From the NCBI RefSeq assembly GCF_019195395.1, contig NZ_CP078067.1, forward strand, positions 2,557,783 through 2,621,782: a stretch of DNA of 64,000 nucleotides. Direction: 5' to 3'. This DNA comes from Kaistella faecalis. Its GTDB lineage: Bacteria > Bacteroidota > Bacteroidia > Flavobacteriales > Weeksellaceae. Each line of letters opens with the position of its first letter. Position 1 is the stretch's first letter. The notes beneath the pieces are model-generated. The model was not told the DNA's origin. It did not search any database and saw only the letters and a list, made by a program, of their open reading frames with translations. Below, piece by piece: positions 18,941-28,620 of the stretch. The position numbers and the translations under genes were made by a program.

Positions 18941-18960
18941 GATTACTATTTTAGTAAACA

Positions 18961-18988
18961 AAACCACAGTTCAGGCTGTGGTTTTTTT
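18961..18988 (+). terminator. Rho-independent terminator after lpd
   Basis: AACCACAG / CTGTGGTT stem with loop TTCAGG and a T-run. Confidence 0.94.
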
Positions 18989-19026
18989 GTGTCCAAAAAT
19001 TCTTATCTTAACAAAAAAATTACCCC

Positions 19027-20970
19027 ATGAATTACAAATACTTTTTTCCGGTCCTGTTGTTTTCGGGAACGCTGTTTTTCAGCCAGTCTAAAAGCGATAT
19101 CATCGTTCCGAACGAAAACCTGATTACCGAAAACATTCCTGCAATTCCAAAAAGCCTGAGCGAGAAAATCAAAAAATACTCTGAAAGCCGCGGCGCAAAT
19201 TTCACCGCCATTCATCCCAACGGAAAAGAACTGATCATGGTGACCAGATTTGCTTCCACCAATCAGCTGCACAAACTTTCTCAGCCAATGGGCGCCAGAA
19301 AACAGCTTACTTTTTTTGATGAACCAGTCAATTCCGCAGATTATGAACCTACAAAAGGTGAATATCTGGTTTATTCCAAAGACATCGGAGGAAACGAATT
19401 CGGACAGCTCTTTAAACTTGATTTGAAAACCATGGAATCTAAACTGCTTACCGATGGCGGAAGATCACAAAACGGCGGTATGACCTGGAAAAAAGACGGT
19501 TCCGGATTTTATTTCTCCTCTACAAAAAGAAATGGCGGCGACCGTGATATTTATTTTATGAATCCTCTTAAGCCCGGGGATACGAAGCTCGTTCTTGAAC
19601 TGAAAGGGGGAGGCTGGGGAATTAATGATATTTCCGATGACGGCAAAAAGCTGATTATTGGTGAATATGTTTCTGCAAACGAATCTCACCTCTATCTTTT
19701 TAATACCGAAACGAAAAAACTGGAATCGATAACGAACCGAAACGAAAAACAAATCGTTCAGGGAAGTGCAAGATTCAGCAAAAATGCTGATGAAATCTGG
19801 TACGTAACCGACCGTGACAACGAGTTTGACCGTTTAGCAACAATGAATCTTAAAACAAAAAAAATAGAATACTTTACCAGTTCGATTCCCTGGGAGGTTT
19901 CTAATTATACGCTTTCCAAAGACAAATCTAAAATCGTTTTTGAAACCAATGAAGGAGGTTTAAATAAACTATATCGAATGGATACCGCTTCAAAAAAATA
20001 CGCTGAAATAAAAGGACTTCCGGTAGGTCTCGTCAATAATTTTGAATTCACGAATGATGGTAAATCTCTGTACTTTTCACAGCCTACCTACGATTCTTCC
20101 GCAGATATTTATAAGTTAGACCTCGCTTCAAATAAAATTGAAAGATGGACCGATAGTGAACAGGGTGAAATGCAGAAAACAGAGATGTCTGAACCGAAGT
20201 TGATTGAATGGAGCAGTTTCGATGGGATGAAAATTACAGGGTTCTATTATCCGGTTTCTAAAAAGTTTACCGGCAAAAGACCTGTGCTGATCAATATTCA
20301 TGGCGGTCCGGAAGGGCAGTCGATGGCGTCATCACTTGGTTCCGGTAATTATTACACCAATGAAATGGGAGTTGCTTTAATCTATCCGAATGTGCGGGGA
20401 TCCTCTGGTTTTGGTAAAACATATATTGCCAGTGATAATGGTTTTAACAGAATGAATTCGGTAAAAGATATCGGTGCTTTACTAGACTGGATTGCGAAAC
20501 AGCCGGAACTCGATAAGGACCGGATTATGATTATGGGCGGCAGTTACGGAGGTTTTATGACCCTGGCAACCGCTTATGAATATGCTGACAGAATCAGATG
20601 TTCGGTAGATATAGTTGGGATCTCAGATTTTAATACTTTCCTTAAAAATACCGAAGAATACCGCCGTGATCTGAGAAGAGTAGAGTACGGCGACGAACGT
20701 GATCCGAAAATGAGTGCATTCTTCACGAAAATAGCGCCGCTGAACAATACTGATAAAATTAAAAAACCTATGTTCATCATTCAGGGAACCAACGATCCGC
20801 GGGTTCCGGTAACGGAAGCTACGCAAATGCGTGATAAACTGAAAGCCCAGGGAAATACGGTGTGGTATCTTGAAGCGAAGAATGAAGGACACGGTTTCCG
20901 GAAAAAAGAAAATGTAGATTTCCAGCGCCTCGCCGTCATCCGTTTTATGGAAGAATACCTTTTAAAGTAA
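19027..20970 (+). CDS. S9 family prolyl oligopeptidase-type peptidase, secreted
   Basis: A 647-residue exported serine peptidase. A signal peptide (YFFPVLLFSGTLFFSQ) is followed by a beta-propeller built from WD-like/TolB-like blades (MTWKKDGSGFYFSSTKRNGGDRD) to about residue 370, then an alpha/beta hydrolase domain. The triad is visible: Ser506 in GGSYGGFM, Asp in GTNDPRVPV and His in NEGHGFRKKEN. VRGSSGFGKTY is also family-typical. It resembles dipeptidyl/acylaminoacyl peptidases that trim peptides in the periplasm. Exact specificity cannot be read from sequence. Confidence 0.93.
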   Translation: MNYKYFFPVLLFSGTLFFSQSKSDIIVPNENLITENIPAIPKSLSEKIKKYSESRGANFTAIHPNGKELIMVTRFASTNQLHKLSQPMGARKQLTFFDEPVNSADYEPTKGEYLVYSKDIGGNEFGQLFKLDLKTMESKLLTDGGRSQNGGMTWKKDGSGFYFSSTKRNGGDRDIYFMNPLKPGDTKLVLELKGGGWGINDISDDGKKLIIGEYVSANESHLYLFNTETKKLESITNRNEKQIVQGSARFSKNADEIWYVTDRDNEFDRLATMNLKTKKIEYFTSSIPWEVSNYTLSKDKSKIVFETNEGGLNKLYRMDTASKKYAEIKGLPVGLVNNFEFTNDGKSLYFSQPTYDSSADIYKLDLASNKIERWTDSEQGEMQKTEMSEPKLIEWSSFDGMKITGFYYPVSKKFTGKRPVLINIHGGPEGQSMASSLGSGNYYTNEMGVALIYPNVRGSSGFGKTYIASDNGFNRMNSVKDIGALLDWIAKQPELDKDRIMIMGGSYGGFMTLATAYEYADRIRCSVDIVGISDFNTFLKNTEEYRRDLRRVEYGDERDPKMSAFFTKIAPLNNTDKIKKPMFIIQGTNDPRVPVTEATQMRDKLKAQGNTVWYLEAKNEGHGFRKKENVDFQRLAVIRFMEEYLLK

Positions 20971-20992
20971 ATTTTACATCTGAAAACATCTT

Positions 20993-21024
20993 AGCCATTT
21001 CCTCCGGAGATGGCTTTTTATTTT
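20993..21024 (+). terminator. Rho-independent terminator after the S9 peptidase gene
   Basis: AGCCAT ... ATGGCT with inner TCC/GGA pairing, then TTTTTATTTT. Confidence 0.8.
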
Positions 21025-21081
21025 GTACACACACCGTATTTCAGGAATGTTTCTTTACTTTTGACCTACAAAATTTTTTAA

Positions 21082-21867
21082 ATGTACAATTTAGGTCTTG
21101 CCCTTTGTGGCGGCGGTTCGAAGGGGATTGCACATGCAGGAGTTATAAAGCTTCTGAACGAAAAGGGAATTGTGCCCGATGTTTTGGCCGGAACCAGCGC
21201 CGGAGCAATCGTGGCCACCATGTATGCTGCAGGGAAGACTCCCGAAGAAATCGTAGGATTTTTTAAATCTGTCTATTTTTTTAAATGGAATCATTTTGCA
21301 TTCCGCAAGCCAGGCGGCTTCATTCAGTCTGATGTTTTCGGGAAGTACCTTAAACCCATTTTTAAAGACAGAAAACTTCAAGATCTTGATAAAAAGGTAT
21401 TTGTTACCGCCACCAATATCATTTCCGGTAAACTGGAAGTCTTCGGCGGCGAGGTAAAAGTAGTGGATGCGGTTATCGCTTCCTGTGCCGTACCCATGGT
21501 TGCAACGCCGTACAGGATTGGGAATCATCTGTACAGCGATGGCGGAATTCTGAATAATTTTCCGGTGGATGTTCTGAAATATGTGAGCAGAAAAAACATC
21601 GGAGTTTATTTTTCTCAGCAGAAAACTATTGACGAAAGCAGTCTCAGGAATCTGTTTGATATCACCGCGCGTGCTTATGACATCATGACCACTCAGGCGG
21701 AATTGGGCAAAATTGCGAACTGCGACTGGCTTATTAATCCAGCAGAACTCCAGAAATATAAAATGTTTGAAACAAAGGTCGAAAGGATGAATGAAATCTT
21801 CGGGATCGGTTACAAAACTGCTGCCGAAAGTTATGAATTACACAAAAATATACTGGGGGTAAATTAG
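21082..21867 (+). CDS. Patatin-like phospholipase
   Basis: A 261-residue cytoplasmic or membrane-associated acyl hydrolase. The oxyanion loop CGGGSKGIAH (residues 9-18), the nucleophile Ser39 in GTSAGAI and the second catalytic residue Asp153 in SDGGILNNFPVD form the Ser-Asp dyad of the patatin/RssA family. It is the short single-domain form, without the outer-membrane barrel of PlpD-type proteins. Its last 30 bp overlap the 3' end of the convergent diacylglycerol kinase-type gene. Confidence 0.93.
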   Translation: MYNLGLALCGGGSKGIAHAGVIKLLNEKGIVPDVLAGTSAGAIVATMYAAGKTPEEIVGFFKSVYFFKWNHFAFRKPGGFIQSDVFGKYLKPIFKDRKLQDLDKKVFVTATNIISGKLEVFGGEVKVVDAVIASCAVPMVATPYRIGNHLYSDGGILNNFPVDVLKYVSRKNIGVYFSQQKTIDESSLRNLFDITARAYDIMTTQAELGKIANCDWLINPAELQKYKMFETKVERMNEIFGIGYKTAAESYELHKNILGVN

Positions 21868-22194
21868 CAGCCCTATAATTACTGCGGCTACTGCTAAGAG
21901 TAACACGGCGCCGGCCGAAATGTCCTTGATGAGACCAATGTTTTTATCGAATTCCGGATGTACGAAATCACATAACTTTTCTATTGCAGTGTTTAGCATT
22001 TCGGCACTTAAAACCGCAAAACAGACAAGAAAAATAATTGAGGCATGCTCCGGGGAAAGTCTTAGATAGACAATTAGAAACAGGTTGATCAAGAGCGCCA
22101 GAACTTCAAGCTGAAAATTGCGCTCCGATCTCAGCATCCGGATGATGCCGTGCAGGGAATTCAGGACACTTTTGTGGAATGCGGGTTTTCTCAT
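21838..22194 (-). CDS. dgkA: Diacylglycerol kinase / undecaprenol kinase family membrane protein
   Basis: A 118-residue DgkA-type integral membrane kinase phosphorylating undecaprenol or diacylglycerol. Three membrane helices are visible (about 29-46, 52-69, 92-112). Family signature residues are in SERNFQLEVLALL near the N-terminus and in AEMLNTAIEKLCDFVHPEFD, with GLIKDISAGAVLL before the last helix. It is translationally coupled to the upstream M28 peptidase gene by a TAATG overlap and converges with the patatin gene. Confidence 0.9.
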   Translation of the reverse strand: MRKPAFHKSVLNSLHGIIRMLRSERNFQLEVLALLINLFLIVYLRLSPEHASIIFLVCFAVLSAEMLNTAIEKLCDFVHPEFDKNIGLIKDISAGAVLLLAVAAVIIGLLIYPQYIFV

Positions 22195-23558
22195 TACCAG
22201 TTTTTATCGATCATATAAATTAGCTGACTCATTGCTACAGCGCCCAGAAGCAGTTCGCGGTGGTTTACTTTATCGAACGTGTCCTCCTCGGAATGATGAA
22301 TTTCAAAATAACGCTGAGAGTCAGGAACCAGCTCTGCTAAAGGAACTCCAAGTTTTCTCATCGGTTCAATATCTGTTCCGGCATACTGAAGTTCAAAATT
22401 ATGAAGACCGTACGGGAGAAAAAGATGACGCCAGGACTGTATCTGTGCACGCTTATCGGCATCCATCACTAATGCTATTCCTCTGGGTGTAAATCCGCCC
22501 CCGTCACTTTCGATCGCAAAAATATGCTTCTCATTTTTCTTCTGGATGTTGTCTGCGTAGGTATTTCCGCCGCGTACGCCATTTTCTTCGTTGGCAAAAC
22601 ACACCACCCGAAGCGTATGATTATTTTTTAAACCCAGTTTTTTAAAGGTTCTGAGGACTTCGATACTTTGTACAATCCCAGCTCCATCGTCATGCGCACC
22701 TTCGCCCACATCCCATGAGTCCAGGTGACCGCTTACCACGATCACTTTACTGTCTTTATGGCCTGTGATTTCACCAATTACCGAATGGGTAAGTTTTTCT
22801 CCTTTCATTCCACAGTTAGAATTCAGTTTGGCTACAATTTTCTGGGTTTTCAAAGCTTTTTCTAACTCGTCAGCACTTTTGGGCCCGATAGCAACCGCAG
22901 GAATTTTTACCGTATCGTCCTGATCATAACGCATCATGCCGGTATGCGGAACATCATCAACTGCGGAAGAAAGGGACCGTATTATCACGGCTTTCGCTCC
23001 TTTTTTTCCTGCCCATGAGGCAGCGAAACGACGGTAGATTCCGGCATCGCCGTAAGCCTGACCGGTATTGATAAAAGTTTGGTTAAAAGCGTAATTAAAA
23101 AATACAATTTTTCCTGCTGCCGCGCTGGCCGGCAGCCTGTCGAATTCTTCTTTATTTTTCACAAAAATAATTTCAGCTTCTACATCTTTACCTTTAGTCC
23201 CTTCAGAATTTCCTAAAGACAGCATTCTGAGTGTTTTCCAGTTCCCTTTTCCAACCTTTATATAAAGTGATTCTTTGCCTCTTTCCCAAACCGGAACCAT
23301 TACTTCTTCCTTCCATACTTTATCTGCGCCGGCTTCCTTCAGTTTCTGTACTGCCCAATCCGTCGAACGCTCATACGATGAGGAGCCGCTCAAACGGTGA
23401 CCAATATTTTGGGTAAGATCGCGAAGATTTTCATACGCAGTGCCGTGAACCAATATTTCATCGGAAATATTTTTGAATTGGATAGAATCCTGCGCGGCTT
23501 GTGAAAATAAAAATCCGCCCAGAAAGAGCGGAAGTATTTTGAGGAGAATCTGTTTCAT
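22194..23558 (-). CDS. M28 family zinc peptidase, secreted
   Basis: A 454-residue exported aminopeptidase/carboxypeptidase of the M28 group. A signal peptide (ILPLFLGGFLFSQ) precedes a PA-like insert (about 125-250) and the peptidase domain. Zinc and catalytic residues are visible: the His and Asp of VSGHLDSWDVGEGAHDDGAG, the Glu pair in CFANEENGVRGG, the Asp in IESDGGGF and the His in FEIHHSEEDTFD. It resembles plasma glutamate carboxypeptidase-like proteins. It is first in a two-gene unit with the DgkA-type gene. Confidence 0.93.
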   Translation of the reverse strand: MKQILLKILPLFLGGFLFSQAAQDSIQFKNISDEILVHGTAYENLRDLTQNIGHRLSGSSSYERSTDWAVQKLKEAGADKVWKEEVMVPVWERGKESLYIKVGKGNWKTLRMLSLGNSEGTKGKDVEAEIIFVKNKEEFDRLPASAAAGKIVFFNYAFNQTFINTGQAYGDAGIYRRFAASWAGKKGAKAVIIRSLSSAVDDVPHTGMMRYDQDDTVKIPAVAIGPKSADELEKALKTQKIVAKLNSNCGMKGEKLTHSVIGEITGHKDSKVIVVSGHLDSWDVGEGAHDDGAGIVQSIEVLRTFKKLGLKNNHTLRVVCFANEENGVRGGNTYADNIQKKNEKHIFAIESDGGGFTPRGIALVMDADKRAQIQSWRHLFLPYGLHNFELQYAGTDIEPMRKLGVPLAELVPDSQRYFEIHHSEEDTFDKVNHRELLLGAVAMSQLIYMIDKNW

Positions 23559-23607
23559 GAATTGGATAATTGGTAACCAAATTTAAACAAATTTATTGAA
23601 TGAGTAA

Positions 23608-24852
23608 TTATTGTTTCATATCGTACATTACAAGTGCGGTTACAAGTTTTGGTTCAATATAAGTACATTTCGGGGGCATTTTAATGTTTTTGTTTGATAC
23701 TTTCAGCAAATCATTAAAACTCACTGGATAAATTCCGAATCCTACTTTGAATTCGCCTGAATCTACTTTATCTTTGATCTGATTGATCCCTTCAATACCG
23801 GAATTACCTTTAATATAGGTGATTTTATCAGTAGTTTTAGGATCTTCAATGCCTAAGATGTCTTTAAAAACAAATTCTTCCAGAAGGAAATGATCCAAAT
23901 CGTTCATATCACTCTGTTGTTTTCTAAGGTCGTGTTTCACGTGCAGGGAATAGAATTTTCCACCCAAATACATGGAGATATGAAACTTTTGCGAAGGGTA
24001 GTACGGCGTCTCGCCTTTGTCATGAACCAGAAAATTTTCTTCTATTTTGGCAAGGAATTCTTTTTCGCTTAGTCCATTCAGATCCTGTAAAAGCCTGTTG
24101 TAATCATGAATTTTAATTGACTGGTTCGACACAATGAAACTGAAAACGTAATTATAATGCTCAGTTCCCGTATGTTTGCGGTTTTTTTCCTGAAGATTTT
24201 TTGCATTCAGTGCAGTAGATCCAATCCTGTGGTGACCGTCGGCGATGTAAAAGGAATCAATCTGCTCGAGAACTTCCTTAAACTGCAACATTTTCAGGCG
24301 GTTATCTATCCGCCAAACTTTGTGACGCACCCCGTTATCGTCAAGATAATTGAGTACCGGAACGTTCTTTTCCTCGTGATTCATAAGCAATTCCACTTTT
24401 GGGTTCGCCATATAGGTCAGCAGCACGGGTTCTGCCTGAAGACTCACTTTTTCTAGATAATAAGCAAGTTTTTCTTTCTTGTGGGTGAGGGTAGATTCGT
24501 GTTTTTTAATTCTTCCATTCCGGAAATCATCAACACTTACCAGACCTAATAATCCACGGAACACTGATTTATTGGGCAGAAACTGCTCATAAAGGTAATA
24601 GGAAGAATTATCCTGCACGAGTTTCTTGTCATCCAGAAGTTCCTCGAAATTGGTGCGTATTTTCCGTAAATTTCGGTCGATATCCTTGGATTTGCTTACC
24701 ACATAAGGCTTAATCATCTGAATATAAGATGATTCCTGCTGGGCTTTTTTATTAATTTCTTCCTGTGAGAAGTTGTCTAACGGATGGGTAGGGAATATGT
24801 CAACGTAATCTTCACTCGGTCTAATTCCCCTAAAAGGTTTAAAGATGGGCAT
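23608..24852 (-). CDS. DUF1015 protein linked to serine biosynthesis
   Basis: A 414-residue protein from the ATG at 24852 (MPIFKPFRGIRPSEDYV). A further upstream ATG exists but would overlap the serA-like gene. DUF1015 hallmarks are present: the PFRGIRP start, YLYEQ, and IADGHHRIGSTALNAKN near the centre. The family is predicted to be enzymatic, with the HHR motif central, but the reaction is not established. It lies 7 bp after serA and behind serC, the usual arrangement in Bacteroidota, so a role next to phosphoserine metabolism is a reasonable inference. Confidence 0.88.
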   Translation of the reverse strand: MPIFKPFRGIRPSEDYVDIFPTHPLDNFSQEEINKKAQQESSYIQMIKPYVVSKSKDIDRNLRKIRTNFEELLDDKKLVQDNSSYYLYEQFLPNKSVFRGLLGLVSVDDFRNGRIKKHESTLTHKKEKLAYYLEKVSLQAEPVLLTYMANPKVELLMNHEEKNVPVLNYLDDNGVRHKVWRIDNRLKMLQFKEVLEQIDSFYIADGHHRIGSTALNAKNLQEKNRKHTGTEHYNYVFSFIVSNQSIKIHDYNRLLQDLNGLSEKEFLAKIEENFLVHDKGETPYYPSQKFHISMYLGGKFYSLHVKHDLRKQQSDMNDLDHFLLEEFVFKDILGIEDPKTTDKITYIKGNSGIEGINQIKDKVDSGEFKVGFGIYPVSFNDLLKVSNKNIKMPPKCTYIEPKLVTALVMYDMKQ

Positions 24853-24859
24853 TGTATTA

Positions 24860-25819
24860 CTATAGTTTATTTTTAATATCAATAATCTGCGCTGCAAGTT
24901 CTGTTCCGATTTTCTCCTGTGCATCAACTGTATTTCCTCCCAAATGTGGAGAAAGAGACAGGTTGGCATTCATGAGAAGCGGCAGTTCCGGCGTTGGCTC
25001 ATTTTCAAAAACATCAAGCGCGGCACCCGCAATTTTTCCGGATTCAATAAAATTAAGCAGCGTCACTTCATTTAGAACACCGCCCCGTGCTGTATTTACG
25101 ATGAAAACACCGTCTTTCATCAATTCAAACTGAGGAGTATCTAAAATGTAATTATCGGATTTTGGGGTGTTGATGCTTAAGAAATCAACGTCTTTCAGAA
25201 ACTCCACCCAGTCGGTAGTCGAAGTAATTTCAAAATTGAGCGTCTGCCCGTCGAAGAAATCGAGAAAAAGAGTTTCGGTACGTGGTTTACGGGTAAGGAC
25301 TTTCACTTTCATTCCTAACGAGATTCCCATTTTCACGACTTCCTGACCAATTCCGCCAAAACCGATAACGCCAAGTGTTTTTCCTTCCAGTTCCACAGCG
25401 GTAGAGAAAGATTTTTTCAAGGCTTTAAAGTGAGTTTCCCCTTCAAGCGGCATTAATCTGTTGGATTCGTGGAGAAATCTTGCCAAAGAGAAAAAGTGTG
25501 CGAAAACCATTTCCGCGACAGACCTAGATGATGCTTTTGGCGTATTGATGATATACAGTCCTTTTTCAATCGCATATTCGGTGTCGATATTGTCCATTCC
25601 CACGCCGCCGCGGCCAATGATTTTCAGTCCTGGGCATGCATCGATTAAATCCTGACGAACTTTCGTAGCACTCCGTACCAAAAGGACATCGATATTGTTT
25701 TCGTTAATGAAATTGGCAAGATGTTCCTGAGAAACCCGTGTTTCTACCAGTTCGATTCCTGCTTCTGCTAAAGCGTTTTTACCTGATTCTGAAATACCGT
25801 CGTTGGCTAAAACTTTCAT
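24860..25819 (-). CDS. serA: D-3-phosphoglycerate dehydrogenase-like 2-hydroxyacid dehydrogenase
   Basis: Oxidises 3-phosphoglycerate to 3-phosphohydroxypyruvate, the first step of serine synthesis. 319 residues: substrate domain, NAD site GVIGFGGIGQEVVKMG, and catalytic residues in NTARGGVLNE (Arg), ALDVFENEP (Glu) and SPHLGGNT (His). It lacks the C-terminal ACT regulatory domain of the long SerA form, so serine feedback control through ACT is not expected. It sits between serC and the DUF1015 gene on the same strand. Confidence 0.9.
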   Translation of the reverse strand: MKVLANDGISESGKNALAEAGIELVETRVSQEHLANFINENNIDVLLVRSATKVRQDLIDACPGLKIIGRGGVGMDNIDTEYAIEKGLYIINTPKASSRSVAEMVFAHFFSLARFLHESNRLMPLEGETHFKALKKSFSTAVELEGKTLGVIGFGGIGQEVVKMGISLGMKVKVLTRKPRTETLFLDFFDGQTLNFEITSTTDWVEFLKDVDFLSINTPKSDNYILDTPQFELMKDGVFIVNTARGGVLNEVTLLNFIESGKIAGAALDVFENEPTPELPLLMNANLSLSPHLGGNTVDAQEKIGTELAAQIIDIKNKL

Positions 25820-25867
25820 AAATGTTATATCAAATTAACTGAGTAAATTCAAAGTGTGATTCTGAAA

Positions 25868-26932
25868 TTATTTTAAATTTTTCATCACATCCACCAAAAC
25901 CTGTACACTCTCAATCGGCAAAGCATTGTACATACTTGCTCTGTAACCGCCTAAGCTCCGGTGACCATTAAGACCGTTGATTCCAGCCGCTTTCCAGGCA
26001 GCATCAAATTCTTCTTTTTTAGATTCATCCAACAGTTGGAAAGAAACATTCATTAATGATCGGTCTTCTTTCTGGCAGAAGGTTTCAAATAAAGGGTTGC
26101 TGTCGATTTCTTCGTAAAGGAGTTTTGCCTTGGCTTCGTTTCTGGCTTCAGCAGCTGCAATTCCCCCATTTTTTTCCAGGTGCTGTAAGGTCAGGAGGGT
26201 TGCATACACCGGAAATACCGGCGGTGTATTGTACATGGATTCTTTATCGATATGATTCTTGTAGTTCAGGATTGAAGGAATAGTTCTTCCGGTTTGTCCC
26301 AGAATACTTTTCTTAACCACAACAAGAGTAACGCCTGCCGGTCCCATATTTTTTTGTGCTCCGGCGTAGATCAGGTCAAACTGCGAATAATCAATCACAC
26401 GGGAGAAAATATCTGAGCTCATATCGCAAACCATAAGCGTGTCAACCTTCGGGAAGGTTTTCATCTGTGTACCGTAGATGGTATTGTTCGAAGTGCAGTG
26501 AAAGTAATCGTATTCGCTGCCTACTGAATAATCTTTCGGAATGAAGGAATATTTCTGCTCTTTCGAAGAACCAACAACATCAACCGTACCGAAGTTTTTA
26601 GCCTCTTTTATCGCACCGGCAGCCCAGGTCCCAGTGTCCAGGTAAGCAGCTTTTCCGTTTTCAGCTTTCATGAGGTTATATGGAACCATCAGAAACTGTA
26701 AACTCGCTCCTCCGCCCAGATAAAGCACTTCGTAATCGTCACCGAGATTCATGAGTCTTTTTACGATGGCTCTGGCCTCCTCCATCACCGCTACGAAATC
26801 TTTGCTCCGGTGGGAAATTTCGAGGATTGAAAGACCTATTCCGTTAAAATCCAGAATTGCTTCTGCTGATTTCTGAAAAACTTCCTGCGGTAGTATGCAG
26901 GGTCCTGCGCTGAAATTGTGTTTTTTGCTCAT
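25868..26932 (-). CDS. serC: Phosphoserine aminotransferase
   Basis: PLP enzyme transferring the amino group from glutamate to 3-phosphohydroxypyruvate. 354 residues, the normal length: opening KHNFSAGPCILPQEVF, GGGASLQF near residues 73-80, CDMSSDIFSR with the PLP-pyridine Asp, and Schiff-base Lys194 in YAGAQKNMGPAG. HRSLGGYRASMYNALP closes the active site. First gene of the serC-serA-DUF1015 unit; the gaps of 48 and 7 bp fit one transcript. Confidence 0.97.
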   Translation of the reverse strand: MSKKHNFSAGPCILPQEVFQKSAEAILDFNGIGLSILEISHRSKDFVAVMEEARAIVKRLMNLGDDYEVLYLGGGASLQFLMVPYNLMKAENGKAAYLDTGTWAAGAIKEAKNFGTVDVVGSSKEQKYSFIPKDYSVGSEYDYFHCTSNNTIYGTQMKTFPKVDTLMVCDMSSDIFSRVIDYSQFDLIYAGAQKNMGPAGVTLVVVKKSILGQTGRTIPSILNYKNHIDKESMYNTPPVFPVYATLLTLQHLEKNGGIAAAEARNEAKAKLLYEEIDSNPLFETFCQKEDRSLMNVSFQLLDESKKEEFDAAWKAAGINGLNGHRSLGGYRASMYNALPIESVQVLVDVMKNLK

Positions 26933-27007
26933 GTTTTTTTTATTTGAAACCGCATTACTGCGTTTTTGGTCTGTTGAATTTTATTCCTGAAAGTAGGGCA
27001 GAAGGAT

Positions 27008-27036
27008 AAAAAAAAACGCCCACAAAAAGTGAGCGG
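27008..27036 (-). terminator. Terminator of the ferredoxin gene
   Basis: On the minus strand CGCTCAC-TTTTT-GTGGGCG is followed by a T-run; one mismatch in the stem. Confidence 0.75.
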
Positions 27037-27040
27037 ATAT

Positions 27041-27391
27041 TTACTCTCCGTGTAAGAAAGCTTTTTTCTCAAGTAAGCTTTCCTCAGATTCTACATGGTC
27101 TTCATCAGGTATACAGCAGTCTACCGGGCAAACCGCCGCACACTGCGGCTCTTCGTGGAAGCCGATGCACTCCGTACATTTATCGGTTACAATAAAATAT
27201 ACATCATCGCTTACCGGTTCCTGCGGAGCGTCTGCATCTACGGTTAATCCCGATTTCATTACTACCTTTCCTTTCAGTGCGGTACCTTCTGAAGCTTTCC
27301 AATCTACAGCACCTTCATAAATGGCATTGTTAGGACATTCCGGTTCGCAAGCACCACAATTAATACATTCGTCTGTTATTCTGATAGCCAT
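27041..27391 (-). CDS. Two-cluster 4Fe-4S ferredoxin
   Basis: A 116-residue electron carrier. Cluster 1: Cys9, Cys12, Cys15 and Cys19 in CINCGACEPECPNNAIY. Cluster 2: Cys72, Cys75, Cys84 and Cys88 in CTECIGFHEEPQCAAVCPVDCC, with the eight-residue insertion between the second and third cysteine that marks the Alvin-type (Allochromatium) ferredoxins. An acidic 50-residue segment separates the two. Possible partners are the acyl-CoA reductase encoded divergently (positional inference) or general reductive metabolism. Confidence 0.94.
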   Translation of the reverse strand: MAIRITDECINCGACEPECPNNAIYEGAVDWKASEGTALKGKVVMKSGLTVDADAPQEPVSDDVYFIVTDKCTECIGFHEEPQCAAVCPVDCCIPDEDHVESEESLLEKKAFLHGE

Positions 27392-27451
27392 TGCTACTTT
27401 ATTTTTTAAATTTGCCTCAAAATTACTAAAAATCCCCCAATTTTCAATAAG

Positions 27452-28486
27452 ATGAGCAGAGAAAATAAAATTTCAGGACTTTGTGAATTAAGCTTGTATA
27501 TCAAGAATTTTTCAGATAAAAAGGCAGAAAATTATAACGCAGATGATGAGAGGTTTTCCGCTTTGTTGCGAAAATCGGAAATCGAAAATCCGTGGTTTAC
27601 AATTGAAAATCAAAAATTTGCGTTGAAGCAGTGGGCAGACTTACTGACTCCCGAAAATATCGGAAATTGGCTTTCTACTTATAAAACTCCGATTAACTCT
27701 AAAAGAGTAGGACTTATCCTGGCCGGGAACATCCCCATGGTCGGGTTTCACGATGTAATTTCTGTGGTGTTAAGCAATCATATTCCGGTGATTAAACTTT
27801 CCTCCAAGGATAAGCGGATGCTTCCATTTCTGCTTGAAAAATGGAATGAATTTTCAAACGGAACTGTCCATTATGAATTTGCTGAAAGACTGGAGAATTT
27901 CGATGCTGTAATTGCCACCGGAAGCAATAATACCGCAAGATATTTAGAGTATTATTTTAAAGACAGTTTAAGCATTATACGAAAGAACAGAACGTCTATT
28001 GCTGTGCTAAAGGGAGATGAGACAGATGCTGAATTACAGTTGCTGGCAGAAGATATCTTCCGCTATTACGGATTAGGGTGCCGAAATGTTACAAGACTTT
28101 TTATTCCGGATGACTTTGTAATCGACAGGCTGTTCGAGAATTTCCTGAATTTCAAAGAAGTCATTAATCATAACAAATATGCCAATAATTACGAATACAA
28201 CCGTGCGGTTTACCTGCTGAATCAGGAACGATTCTGGGACAATAATTTCGTAATGCTGAAAGAGGACGAAGCGCTATTTTCTCCGCTTTCGGTTATTAAT
28301 TTCTCCAGATATTCTACGCTGGATGAAGTTCAGAATTTCATTAAAACTAACGAAGAAAATATTCAGACTATCGTTGCGAAACCGGAATTGGGATTGGAAA
28401 GTATCGGGTTGGGGCAAGCCCAGAATCCGGGTCTCGATACCTATGCTGACCACGTTGATACGATGAGATTCCTGGAAGTAATATAA
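27452..28486 (+). CDS. LuxC-type acyl-CoA reductase
   Basis: Predicted NAD(P)H-dependent reduction of an acyl-CoA to aldehyde through a cysteine thioester. 344 residues, ALDH-like fold: GLILAGNIPMVGFHDV (nucleotide loop), VIATGSNNTARYLEYYF, the catalytic Cys210 in YGLGCRNVTRLFIP, and the C-terminal DHVDTMRFLEV. No luxD/E partners are near, so bioluminescence is not implied; in Bacteroidota the family is probably part of lipid metabolism. Divergent from the ferredoxin gene; TAAATTTG at 27407-27414 could be its -7 box. Confidence 0.88.
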   Translation: MSRENKISGLCELSLYIKNFSDKKAENYNADDERFSALLRKSEIENPWFTIENQKFALKQWADLLTPENIGNWLSTYKTPINSKRVGLILAGNIPMVGFHDVISVVLSNHIPVIKLSSKDKRMLPFLLEKWNEFSNGTVHYEFAERLENFDAVIATGSNNTARYLEYYFKDSLSIIRKNRTSIAVLKGDETDAELQLLAEDIFRYYGLGCRNVTRLFIPDDFVIDRLFENFLNFKEVINHNKYANNYEYNRAVYLLNQERFWDNNFVMLKEDEALFSPLSVINFSRYSTLDEVQNFIKTNEENIQTIVAKPELGLESIGLGQAQNPGLDTYADHVDTMRFLEVI

Positions 28487-28620
28487 TCTAATCATAATTT
28501 ATATCGCTTAAGATAAAATTTATAATCTTATATAAATTAAATAGTTAAATTTGTTAAACGATAATTTACTTTAGGTCATTCACTTTAAGACAATGTGTAA
28601 TGAGTGAGGTTTTGTTTAAG

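Noticed and set aside
27452-28486. Bioluminescence gene luxC
   Set aside because: No luxAB, luxD or luxE nearby; LuxC-like reductases are common in non-luminous Bacteroidota.
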